Assembly (NCBI GenBank): GCA_028564675.1
Contig: JAOVVO010000283.1
Location: 1 to 64,000 of the forward strand
From: Onchocerca lupi
Lineage: Eukaryota; Nematoda; Chromadorea; Rhabditida; Onchocercidae
Direction: 5' to 3'
Length of the DNA: 64,000 bases
In this document: piece after piece, positions 34,698 through 45,631 of the stretch
Layout of the letters: every line of letters begins with the position of its first letter
Position numbering within the stretch: position 1 is the stretch's first letter
Notes under the pieces: generated by a model
What the model was told of the DNA's origin: nothing
Databases searched by the model: none
Seen by the model: the letters and a program-made list of their open reading frames with translations, nothing else
Translations under genes and position numbers: made by a program

Positions 34698-37600
34698 TAA
34701 GAATATTGCCGGCTGCTTTTTATTATCGCAAATGCATTGTATTTGATAATAATGTATTTCAAACCTTCTGAAATCTACTCATTTTTAATCGGCATTAGTG
34801 CATTCAAATATCGTAAACTTAAAAATTATTGATAGGTAAGGTAAGATGTGCCTAAAAATGCGGTCTTGCATTTTGTATCCTGATTTCTTCTGCTCATATT
34901 AGGATATGTATTTTATAGATAGCATGTCTTGTTCTAGAAATAAAATAATAACTTGTAACTTTGGGATTATTTAATGCTTTTTTTCAAAATCCATTATTTG
35001 TTCTTATCTTTAGTAAGATCGCTATGCTGTGATATTACACGACGTGTAAATTATTTTTTGGTATTTTTAGGAACGTTCCTACTTGTTGTTTATATAATTG
35101 AATTTATAAATAAATTTCTTTTGCAAATGCTTTCGTACTTGATAGTAATTAGCAAGCTTTTAAAATTTAGATTTTTCATTTCTGTGTGGAATTTGCAGAG
35201 CATTTCATTTTAGACATCCATTCTGATCCTGGCTCTTTATAAGATGAAAAAATTCAGGTTTGGAATTTGAATATGTTTTATGTAAGAGGATTGTTGCAAT
35301 TTTATTGCAAGATATTTTACGGATTGATTGACTTCTATAACTAATGTAATATTGAAAATAGAAGTTAATTATGGCAACTGCCTACTTGTGATTTTGTTTT
35401 GCAAAATACATAAAATGACTATTTCTGTTGTTTTGTAATTATGTCAATAATTTCCAAAATTGAGAATGCTTTTTAGTTCATGTATTTCTTATAATATTCA
35501 ATATTTCATACAAACTAACCATTTTTTATATTTTTTCAAATTTTTATCACAGCAGCATTTTTTGTGGTTTCAATTGTTGATAAAAAGAATCGCTTGTTGA
35601 CATGTATACATTCATAAAATGAAAAATCACGACATTAGAAAGCATCATATATTTCATCAAAATAACAAAAATAGTGTAATTTTCATTCAGTAAAACAAAT
35701 CGATCAATAATAAAATCAATCACTTTTTTCGAATTTTTTTTCTTTTTTTTTTTTTTTTTTTTTCATAACCAGATTAATACATTCATAATTGTATTTCCAT
35801 TGTCCACAATTGTATATATGGGATTGTTATTAAAATGAGATTTCGTATTAACTTGATAATTTTCTCCAATTATTGATGATTCACCTAGCAAACGTAATGT
35901 ACTTAGCGAAATGTCCTTGAATATATCATTGTAGAAAAAGCAATATTGTGAAAAATTGAATAAATGTATTCAAATACAGAAAAAAAAGTAACAATAAAAC
36001 ATTAAACCTCATATATAAAATATTTCAACATATATTTCAGTTTGAATGTTATATGAATTTAAGAAAAAGTTTATGAAACTAAATTGTAATACTTGCTTTC
36101 AACAAAAATTTTCTCAATTATCTTTTTAAATTAATACTTTTTTTTTCTCTTTTTTTTTTACACGGCTAAGATGTTAATGTTCGAAAATCGATCAAAAATT
36201 TGAATTTATCTGGTATGAAAATTTATATATTGTATTATTATTGCTAATAACTTTATCATTGATTTTGATTATAATATTAATAAAACACATTACTGGTAAA
36301 TCACATATTCTTATTGGGTCAGGTACAAACAATGCCAGCACTTTAAAGTGGCATTTCCGCAATTTATGGACTTATTTTTATGGAATTTTCCAGTAGTACT
36401 CTTCTCGTACTTTTTACTGGTCAAAAAAATTTTTTTAAACATTCCAAATATTGCACTTGAATCTGTTCATCTGTTCATTATTTTCTTGCTCAGAACCATT
36501 AACCATCATAAAATGAAGAGTTATTGTTTGATGATTTCCGTCGAAGAAGCTCAATTTTTTTCTATGAAACGGATTACAAAATTGCTAAACAATAAAACTA
36601 GCAAACTTTTAGAAACACTACTTGAAATCACGTCAAAAAATAGAGTGCGAGAAAGAACAAAAAACTTATTTAGCAGTTAAAAAAATGACTTCACAATACT
36701 GAATATTATGTATATAAACTAGTTTAATATAATTGATCAAACTAAAGCAAATAAAGAACCAATGGAAGCAAATAAACATGTCAAAATTTCAGTTTAAAAA
36801 TTTTTTTCCAAACGTTTTTTCGTCTTTGATATCTATGACTAAAGTTAATGCGTCATAACTAGAAAATACCAATACCGCAAATTGTCATAGCACTACAATT
36901 ACTATTTTTTTTTTTGCTAAAATATTTATTAGAGCAATGATAAAATTGTCTTCCCATAACTATTATAACATTTATTTTAATTTTGAGATCATTAAGAAAG
37001 TTTGTGCTTTTCAACACCAAACTGATTAATTCATATTTGAAATTTCTTCAAGCATTCTGTTGGAGAATATAAGTGTAATCAAAAGATTTCACTTCCGATA
37101 TTTCTCCAATTCCTCTCATAATTATGAAACTATCAAGTTTAACTTGCACATTGTTTCGAGTATCAGATTGAGCAACAATGCAAATTGGCATACTTTCCAG
37201 ATGCTTTCTAAAAATTTGGGCCATCCTAAATGCTCAATTTTTGGATTTTTTTTCGAATGAGTTCATCACCTGGTATCGATATAAAAAGCATTCCATTCAG
37301 TTTGTTTCTTTTTCCGATTAATTTTATTATTTCATGCTTATTGAACAAGAATGGTGAGTGATCATCACCAAAGAAAATTAGTTAAGTTGTAAATATAGTT
37401 GTAAATACTTCAATTGAGGTTTTTTTATTTTAATTTTTTTCAAACAAATAATTAGATCTTTCTGTAAGTTTTTATAGCTTGCTTGCATAATTTTTCTGTG
37501 AATTATTATTATATAGTAATATATAGTAGAACCCAGAAACATTCAATACATCTAGATCATGATTAGGTGCAAACATAAACACTAAATTAGAGTTACTAAA

Positions 37601-37907
37601 TGAATTGCGCTATCTTCATTTTCACGAGAAATTTTAAAAACGATTGATATGAGTTTTCATAAATTTACATCATCGATTTCGTTTGAAATGATTTTGTCAT
37701 AAAGCCAGATTAGTAACGTTCTGTCAAAATGAACAACGAACATTTAGGACAAAGAGGCAATCCAAGACATCACCTAATATTAGAAGTCAGGGAGTAATCC
37801 ATAAATTACCTGAACGAAACACTTCATTATACACTATAATGACGTCGAAATTTCTAAAAAAGCAAAAAACAAACGAAAAAGCTTAAATTACTCCTCTTAT
37901 CCACTTA

Positions 37908-38020
37908 AAAACGCACACTTATTCAAATGCGATGTTTTATGAAAATTTCAAATCAATCGATGAAGAACTTGAAATGTTGATGGAAGTAGCCGCGGTTTAT
38001 GCAGAAAATAGGAGTGGTGA
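37908..38020 (+). repeat. Dispersed repeat, copy B
   Basis: It contains ACTTATTCAAATGCGATG, then GAAAATTTCAAATCAATCGA, then TGAAGAACTTGAAATGTTG. It matches copy A (1710-1810) block for block and is only 125 bp from copy C. Confidence 0.6.
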
Positions 38021-38134
38021 ATAAATTCTGTCAGTTCATGAAGGCGTGGTGCGGGACGGGGTGAAAAAATTTAGCCCCCTCACTTACTTCTAGTTCTCAC
38101 GGACGTGATATGTGAAAAAAAGTATGTATATATA

Positions 38135-38260
38135 AAAAAGAAAGCCTATTCGAATACAAGATTGTGTCAAAATTTGAAAACAATCGGTGGAGAACTTGAG
38201 AAATTCCGTGAGCCGTAACAGGGAACATTTACATTTTTATTTGTATAGACAAGTATGAGG
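38135..38260 (+). repeat. Dispersed repeat, copy C
   Basis: It contains CCTATTCGAATACAAGATTG, TGTCAAAATTTGAAAACAAT, GGTGGAGAACTTGAGAAATT and GAGCCGTAACAG. Its downstream part (CGTAACAGGGAACATTTACA) is shared with copy D (GAGTAACAGCAACGAAGATT), and TTTTTATTT near its end also follows copy A. Confidence 0.6.
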
Positions 38261-38385
38261 AATGAATCAAAATCAATAATCAAGATCATGGTCTTCTTCG
38301 ATATAAATTTATTCAAGATTATTGCTGAAAATATTAAAATAAAAACTATTGGTCATGAGATTGAGAGTATTACATATGCGTTCAT

Positions 38386-38432
38386 GAATATGTGTGTATC
38401 TGTGTGTTTATGTGCGTGTGTGTGTGTGCGTT
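38386..38432. repeat. TG-rich microsatellite
   Basis: An imperfect (TG)n run with interspersed A and C, read as alternating Cys/Val by two short ORFs. Those ORFs are discounted for that reason. Confidence 0.8.
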
Positions 38433-39588
38433 ACATGGTCTGAGTTTTCTGTAGGCTACTCTAATCCCAATGTGATAGTCGCTTCATTGCTGATGGTCAC
38501 TCCATTGCTGATGGTCACTCGGATTATTTCTTTCACTTCACCTTTCATTTTTTTGCTGTGCACATCAGTACATAGGTACAAGCATTGTTAATATTGAGAA
38601 ATGTAAATGAGAAGTGCAGAACCTTGACCTTTGATCTTTGCTCTCAAAAATTGTGCGACTAATAAGCGAGTTTTTTCAATCAGATTTCATTGGTTTTGCA
38701 ACTAATAAATGGATTTTTTTTCCTTTTTCAATGGAATTTTATTTTTTAATAGCATTTCATTAATGGAAATGGAAAATATTCAAGATTAATGACAAAATTA
38801 TCGAAGCTTTTTGATAGTCTTGAATAGTATATTTCCAGTGAATCGCGTGTTTATTTACAAAAAAACAAATTTAGGTCATTTGCTAATCAGATTATCGATA
38901 ATTTAAAAAATAATCTATCATTAGGAAATCTGTTATCTGAGGTAATTTATGTCTTTCTGGATTGCTTAGAAATTCAAAATTGTTCAATTCAGGATATTAA
39001 ATGCCGAAACTATGTGATCATTCTACATAGTATCTATAATTAAATAAATAAGTGACGTAATTTTTTAAGAAAAGCTTAAATTCGATCATGATATAACGAT
39101 AGTTACTTATTTAGTATTTATTTGGAGTAATTATGATGAAAATAGATGATATTGACATGGATTTAACAAAATAATTGGACAAATTCAATAATTTTCAAAA
39201 AGTAAAATTTCAAAAAAAAAGTTTCATTTCCTCTCTTTTTTTGAAATCGAACTTTTTATTACCTAATTCATGCAATAAAATTCGATTTGTACTTGGGCCA
39301 AGTAACTGATTCAAATCGAATGGACGATGAATGAATATTTATTCGTAAGAAAATCGAATTTTTATTAATTCGAGTTTTTTTGCCAAAATTTAATTTATAC
39401 AATGATTTAGTAGGAAACTTGGATTTAATCATATTATAACAATATTTGGTATCAAGGAAGATGCAATGTCTATCGAAATAACCGAAATATTTTTACAGAA
39501 TATAAATATGATGAAATAATCAAAGAATTCTTGTGCTATAGAAATATCAACTTTTTGACCCTTGACCTATTTTAACATTTTGTAAATT

Positions 39589-39780
39589 TTGCTAGGTTTG
39601 ACATGTAATAAACAGAGGAACTTTCACTATAAGAAGTTAGGATCAATCGGAAAGATCAGTGGAAATAAAGGATCGGAATGGCTAGTACAAACCTCAACTG
39701 GGAAAATAGAGCGATTGCAACGTTCAGTTCATCGTTCAAAGAAACGAAAAAAATTAGTTAAAGTAAGTCTTTCCGAATGA
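39589..39780 (+). mobile_element. Probable BEL/Pao retrotransposon remnant (DUF5641-like tail)
   Basis: The ORF contains FHYKKLGSIGKISGNKGSEW followed by LVQTSTGKIERLQRSVHR and a run of Lys/Arg. This resembles the C-terminal DUF5641 of BEL/Pao polyproteins, which has a WKLGRV..i..G..g..R.v.vRT..G...RPv..L pattern. Only this end is visible; the integrase, reverse transcriptase and LTRs are not found nearby. It could also be chance resemblance. Confidence 0.3.
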
Positions 39781-40484
39781 ATGAATAAGATTATGTTGGG
39801 ATTAATTGAAAATTTGGCAAATTATCGAAAATCAAATTTTATTAATTTATTCAATAAATCTGCTTGAAATTCAGATTCGTATTATCGATCTATGTTGTTG
39901 CTGTTGAAACGATGACTTGCCAAAAAATGACGAAATGACCGAGTGGTTGATTGTCATTTTTTATCAGTCTAACTACTACTAATTATCAATAGAAACGGTC
40001 GAATTTGCAGACTTGATAATTGGGCCAATCATTCATTAATCATTTTCCTTCTATTTATATATTATCGTAAAGCAGATCCGAGAAGCAATTCTTCGATTGA
40101 ATAACGAAGAACAATTTAATGATCAATTTTATTAGTAACTTTTTCGAATAATTTTCTATTTTATAACTTGTATGATGAATCTTTGTCAATAAATAAATCT
40201 TTCTTACAATTATTCGTTTGTGCCAAGCATCATCGAGAAATTTTTCACAATATTATATAAATTTGAATTTAATTATGTTATGAAAATGGAAAAAGTATTG
40301 GAAGAAGAAACTTCCCAGAAAGTGCTTTCAACAGAAATTTTCATTCGAAAAAAAAAAAAGTTTCATAAATCACTTAATGATTATATCATGTATTTGCTCT
40401 TCTTTCATTTGTATGTGCAACCTTTTATTACTGATTAATATACTTAACAGTAATTTTAAGAGGAAGCAAAGTAGAAAGAGATCG

Positions 40485-40590
40485 ATGAAAACAAAATTTG
40501 AAAACAATCGATGAAGAACTTGCAAAGTTATGTGAAGAGTAACAGCAACGAAGATTTATATTTCGAGCGTGGACAGATACACTGATATTT
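40485..40590 (+). repeat. Dispersed repeat, copy D (5'-truncated)
   Basis: It contains AAAATTTGAAAACAATCGAT, GAAGAACTTGCAAAGTTATG and GAAGAGTAACAG, matching copy C most closely. The TTATTCGAATGC block at the start of the other copies is absent. Confidence 0.55.
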
Positions 40591-41353
40591 GAAGAAAAAC
40601 AAATATTGAAATATCGAAAATCGTAAGCAAAACATATCTGAATAAAAAATAAATGTTAAGATATCAAAATCGCAGGTAAATTAAATTCTTTTGCCCAATA
40701 GAAGAAATCATTTGATCGTAATATAATATTGTCGAAATATGGCAAATTTTATGAAAGCTCTCAATAATCATAGAAATCGATGATCGAAATAGTCTGTTTG
40801 GAAAAAAAATATTTATCAACTAATCGTATTTTTCGTGATAATTAATATTCTAACAATAAATTTATTCATCTTCAAAATCCTTATTAAGCAAGAAAATTAA
40901 AAACAACGTTCATTTGTTTTTGATTAATTTTTATCAAATTTCTTGTTACATTTATAGAAATTGAGTCATTTCTAATTTGATTTTAGAGCATTTTTAAGTC
41001 TACCCGATTTTTCATTTGAAAATCATAACTATTATGTGCTAAATATCATTTATGATAATTATAATTATCAAATTATAGCAAATCGTAGCTTTAATAATAC
41101 TTATACATTCAATAAAAAGTCAACTACAGAATTTTCTCATATTACTAAATATCGAACTGATAGTCCTAGATGATTGCAAATAAAATAACCTGAAGTATCA
41201 TCGAAATTAATTGACTGAATTTTCGCGCCTTTAAAATCAAATATTTTTATTTAATTACTCCATCTTAATCGTGTATAATATTTAATAGATTCAATTCATA
41301 CCCAAAATTGTATTTTGCTTTCAGTGTTTATGATTAATCAAAAAATGATTATT

Positions 41354-41460
41354 CTTACCATATATAAGAATGCACCACATGTCTTTTTCTTACCGTATAT
41401 TAGAATGTACCATATGTCTTTTTCTTACCGTATATTGGAGGTACCATATATGTCTTTTTT
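41354..41460. repeat. Tandem repeat, 35-bp unit, three copies
   Basis: Units start at 41354, 41389 and 41424, each beginning CTTACC(A/G)TATAT and ending in TGTCTTTTT. The third copy carries a small indel. No coding potential is seen. Confidence 0.8.
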
Positions 41461-41526
41461 TATTTTTATTTTTTATTTTTGCTCAATGTAACGATTACTG
41501 TTTTCCAGCTTAAGCTAAATAATGCA

Positions 41527-41528
<2 letters not shown>

Positions 41529-41557
<29 letters not shown>

Positions 41558-41558
41558 C
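41529..41558. repeat. ATT microsatellite
   Basis: About nine ATT units. A similar array is at 30785-30807. Confidence 0.85.
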
Positions 41559-42357
41559 TTACTATCAGCATTTACATGTGGATGGCTTGGTTGGGATAGT
41601 AAAACAAAAAAAAAATTACTGTAATTAGTTAATTTCAATACATGGGCAATCGTATGATCGTATGACTTTCGTAGAATAGAACTATGGAAAGATAAGATAT
41701 GTAAGATTAATTTTAATTCTTAGATGAAAAAACTTGACAAATATTTTTTGCAATATAAGTAAAAATTAAGTTTGTCTAATCGAATTAATGGAGAATAAGC
41801 AATTCATTTACTAATTAATTATATTTAGTAAGAGATGAATTAATGGATTAAAGGATAATGATCTTGATGGAAGATTCAAAATATTTGGAGAAAAAAAAAA
41901 AAAAGAGAAGTTGAAAATATTGAGCCGTATCGTTAAACAATATATGATTACAATATTGACAATTTTTGAAGGAGATAAATAGATATTTGTAAAACATGTT
42001 TATTACTATGTTAGATGTTTATTAAAATCAACATAAACAGGGATTAAGAATTAGTGATTCAACAACTATTAATCGATCCACTGATAAATAAACTAAAAAT
42101 TTTATCATTTTTAGCTAATCATATTAGACTATTAATAGAATGTTTTATTATCATTAAAATATGCAATACTTGAAAATAATGCGTAAATTTACGATCAGAT
42201 AGATTAAGATATATGTAAGCAAATTACCTAACACTGAGTTGAGTTGATTTCAAATTATAAGCCAAATTGTTCATTCATTCTTCCTACTATTGGCCCAACA
42301 GTGATAAATCAATGATTGAAGGAAGTACTACTATCATTCGGATCACTGATAAATATT

Positions 42358-42827
42358 GAAAAAAACTGATAACCTGTACATTTCTTTCTTGCTATATGAT
42401 ATGATGATGAGTTTCTTAGTGGAAGCGCAAATGTTATTTTGTCCAACTTGAAAGTTTGGTACTATTCTGATAGCATCGGAAAGTGTCATCAATTTTTTTT
42501 CAAATATATATTTAAATATATTATTTAGTACTTTGAATAATTCCAAATATGTTTGTATCAAATTATTTCATCCTTACTTTTAAAGATAATATATAATACT
42601 GTAATATTTTATACTCCTCAAAATCGATTACCTTATGTGATCAACTGCTTGATGTTGTTTTTAGTTTTTTTTTTTTTTTTTTTCTTTTATCAACCTTTTT
42701 TTTTAATTTCTTTTCTTTTGTTTTCCATTTTTTATTTTGTTTTCAGTTTGTGAAAAAAAAAATATAAGATTGCTGAAAATTTATTTAACCGTCGGATTTT
42801 CGAAATTTCATTTCTTCTGGATACGGG
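42358..42827 (+). pseudogene. Decayed duplicate of intron 2 and exon 3 of the 30.9-34.7 kb coiled-coil gene
   Basis: The segment parallels 31847-32222. Shared blocks include CGCAAATGTTATTTTGTCC, TTGAAAGT, AAATATGT(T/C)TGTATCAAA, TTTTCAGTT, ATATAAGATTG(C/T)(C)GAAAAT and TTCTGGATACGG. The copied exon 3 has lost two bases (AACCGTCGGA where the gene has AACAGGTCGACC) and is therefore frameshifted. It also gained a T-rich insertion at 42665-42735. Similarity ends at GGATACGG, inside the exon. Since intron sequence is included, this is a DNA-level duplication and not a retrocopy. Confidence 0.8.
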
Positions 42828-43135
42828 CGTAATATTTGACTTTTAAACATGTACCACTTCGTAATCTGCTAAAAGCTTAAATTATAAGAAAACTGGAAAG
42901 TATTCAAGATATTGATCGAATAAATATTTATTAAAAAATTTTGAGATCTGTTGAAATCTGTCAGAAAAAACAAAAAAAACACGATGACTAGAAGGCGAAA
43001 ACAGTAAAACTCCAAAAAAGTTATTAGAATATCTTGTCGAATAGCTGTAAGGAAAATGCAGTTCCTGAAGTAACCAAATACAATATTATTAGACATGGAA
43101 ATTCTCATTTGAATTGCAAAACTCGGAAAAATTGA

Positions 43136-45144
43136 TTAGCATTTGCACAAATATCTATTAATAATATCATCAAGCGCAATTTCCAGAGCTTCATTGGTTC
43201 CTTTTAATTCAGATACAACTGCTTTCGACCATATGAAGTATTCTTTTACCCTTTGTGCATTCCATCCAACCGGTGTTTCACGTTCCAAATCCCGCAAATT
43301 ATAAAGTTTGTCTGCGAGATGAACCAATTTTGCCTGTAACAGATTGTATCTGCAAACTGCGTGAACTTCATAATATGACAAAAAATGCTGCAATTATCTA
43401 GCTATGCTTAATAATTAATTTCTTTTGACAACTTTCATGTCAATACTAAAGTGATTAATTAGAAAAATGAAATGGAAGTCAAAAGTTCAATTATTTAATT
43501 AAATGAAAATTTCATTACGGAGAAACATATCATTTGTATGATCTAATAAATATTTTGGACCAAGATTTCTCTACTTTACTATTCACCTATTTCAATGAAG
43601 TACTTCTTTAATTTATGCATGGTATCTAATAGATTTTTTCCCGCAAATATATTACTAATATATTCATCCTGACTGTTTTCAAATGCTTTCCTCATTCTTT
43701 TGGCAATTACATCAAGCATTTCTTCCTATCCTTTTTTTTCTTTTTTTCTATTATATTTTCAATCTTCCATCTTAATTGATTTGTCTCCTAGAAGAGCAGT
43801 ATTGAATGATATCCAAAATTTTACATCTAAATTTCTTATAAGTTTATACTTCATTTACCTCGAAATAATTCAAACTACTCTGCAACATTTATTCTGGTTT
43901 AAAAAATTGCTAACAATCATCTTCGCAACAATTTTTTTTTATTTGCGACAAATGCCTTTAGCTGCTAATATAACAAATAATTTTATCATAATCAAGGCAA
44001 AACCAATACTTATTACTAGCTGATAATTTTTCAATTTCTGATCTAATATAATTATGCATGATGCATAGCTTCGTTCCTTTTCCAAAGTTTCATATTGCAG
44101 AATGCGCTAATTAAATCTAGGCTATCTGGAAGAAGAGAATTTCAGTTGTTATCAACAGACTCAAACGAATTAATTAATACAGATGAGAAGGTTAATCATG
44201 ATAATATAAAGGGTTTTGACAGGTAAGATAGAAACAACTGATTATAACCAACCTTGTGTGAATGTTTTGCTGCATTTTTAATTTGGAGTTGTTTCCGTAC
44301 AGAAACTGGTAAACTCTTATCATCGGTACATTCTTGTACGATTTGACCAATCTATAAATTAAAAAATTGAAACTAAGGAATTACATTCCCGTTGCAGCAG
44401 TTGGCTTCTTTAAACTATCAAAAAAGACTTACAAAAAAAAAAAAAAAAAAAGTACCTCTTTGCCAAATAAATCATTAATTTCTTGAAGAGTAGTAGCTGT
44501 ATCTTCGATGGTATCATGCAGCAATGCTGCTACAATCGTTACAGTATCCATTACACCAGCTTCACATGTTAATATACTCGCAACACCTGGAACAAATGCT
44601 AAGACTCAAAGTATTATTTAATTCATAGTTTTTTTTTGTATTTCAACGTAAACATAAAAATAAATAAGAAATAAACTATGCAAACGTGAAAGAAATGGAA
44701 CATTGCATTTTTCACACGTAAAAAACATGACTACTTAAAGAATGGCAATACTATAAAGTGCTTGAACGACAATACAAGGCCATGTACGATACTCCTAAAG
44801 AGTATAATTATGCTTAATCACTAACAATTCCATATTTTACACCCGAAACAATGCGGAATAAACTCGATAAAACTCGAAATATTACTCCATCTTTATTTTT
44901 CTGTGCCTTAATAAGCAAGAAATAAACTGTGTAGACATGAGAGAAATAGAAATTAGTGGGTGAATTTCTAACTTTTAACACGAAATATTTTATTATAGAT
45001 CAATCAAATAAATATAATAAATAAAGCCATCAACTTACCGATGGGATGATTGATGTAAGGCGTTTGCATAGCATCTTTTCGTCTCTGCAAGCGATGACGT
45101 TCGGCTGCAAAATTACATGCTTTGATAATCGTATACACGTCCAT
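43136..45144 (-). CDS. hddc3: MESH1/HDDC3, metazoan SpoT-type HD-domain pyrophosphohydrolase (4 exons)
   Basis: MESH1 is a manganese-dependent HD hydrolase that removes 3'-pyrophosphate from (p)ppGpp in vitro and acts as an NADPH phosphatase in animal cells. The exons (about 45144-45039, 44589-44449, 44350-44254 and 43333-43136) encode NFAAERHRLQRRKDAMQTPY followed by INHPIG, then LTCEAGV, the HD motif ALLHDTIEDT, FGKEIGQIVQECTDDKSLPV, KQLQIKNAAKHSHKAKLVHL followed by ADKLYNLRDL, and TPVGWNAQRVKEYFIWSKAV followed by GTNEALEIAL. This colinearity covers nearly the whole human protein. The catalytic HD pair and the ADKLYNLRD block are intact. It starts 487 bp from the divergent DEK start and may share its promoter. 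Confidence 0.93.
44664..44953 (-). repeat. Imperfect direct repeat inside MESH1 intron 1
   Basis: 44664-44702 and 44916-44953 share AAATAAACT(A/G)TG and a stretch reading A-A-A-C-G-T-G-A-A-A-G-A-A-A-T-G-G versus A-G-A-C-A-T-G-A-G-A-G-A-A-A-T-A-G. They lie 252 bp apart in the same orientation. Confidence 0.45.
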
Positions 45145-45631
45145 CCCTAACAAAGTAACAAGAAATCAATCAATCAATGCCGAAATTTGCTGTAAATCTA
45201 AGAATGAATATGATCCATGGATCTCAGATTTTCATATCGAGTCGGCGACGAGTTGCATGAAAGTAGGTCACGATGAAATGTTGGTTTTGATGCGGATTAT
45301 TCAGTTTTGGTTTAAAATTTGCTGAGTTGGCGGGACGTGCGGTGGTTCTTATTGTATTTAACTTCGAGGATTGTATATTGGGGAGGTTTCGGACGTGGTA
45401 TGTCTCGGGGATTTTGGGACTAGTATGTCTCGGGTGAGTTTTAGAACTGGAATATCTCGGGTTAAACTACTTCTTAGCATTAGATGTATAATTTCTTTTC
45501 TTGCCCTCTCTCTGTTTCACAGTTTCTATATTATCATTACAACACTTCATGATAACGTTTCAAGTTAATTCATTTCAGTTATATTTTCTTTGCAGTGGCA
45601 AGACAGACTGTACTAAATCATATATACTAAA
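45145..45631. promoter_or_regulatory. Divergent promoter between MESH1 and DEK with repeated TCTCGGG
   Basis: These 487 bp separate two divergent start codons and are more GC-rich than the surroundings. TCTCGGG occurs at about 45402-45408, 45427-45433 and 45455-45461, spaced roughly 25-28 bp, the first two within TATGTCTCGGG. The same heptamer recurs in the other divergent promoter (60297-61455), so it may be a shared promoter element. Confidence 0.45.

Larger units (their letters stand above)
34698..43135. other. 8.4-kb intergenic region with repeats and relics
   Basis: No intact gene is supported. It holds three dispersed-repeat copies (37.9-40.6 kb), a TG-rich microsatellite (38386-38432), an 18-bp tandem duplication (38484-38520), a probable BEL/Pao remnant (39589-39780), a 35-bp tandem array (41354-41460), an ATT microsatellite (41529-41558) and a decayed gene fragment (42358-42827). 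ORFs at 34974-35213, 36348-36680 and 40220-40438 are AT-biased and unrecognised. Confidence 0.6.

Noticed and set aside
36348..36680. 110-codon plus ORF
   Set aside because: Strongly AT-biased, Phe/Leu/Ile/Lys-rich, with no splice partner or recognisable motif.
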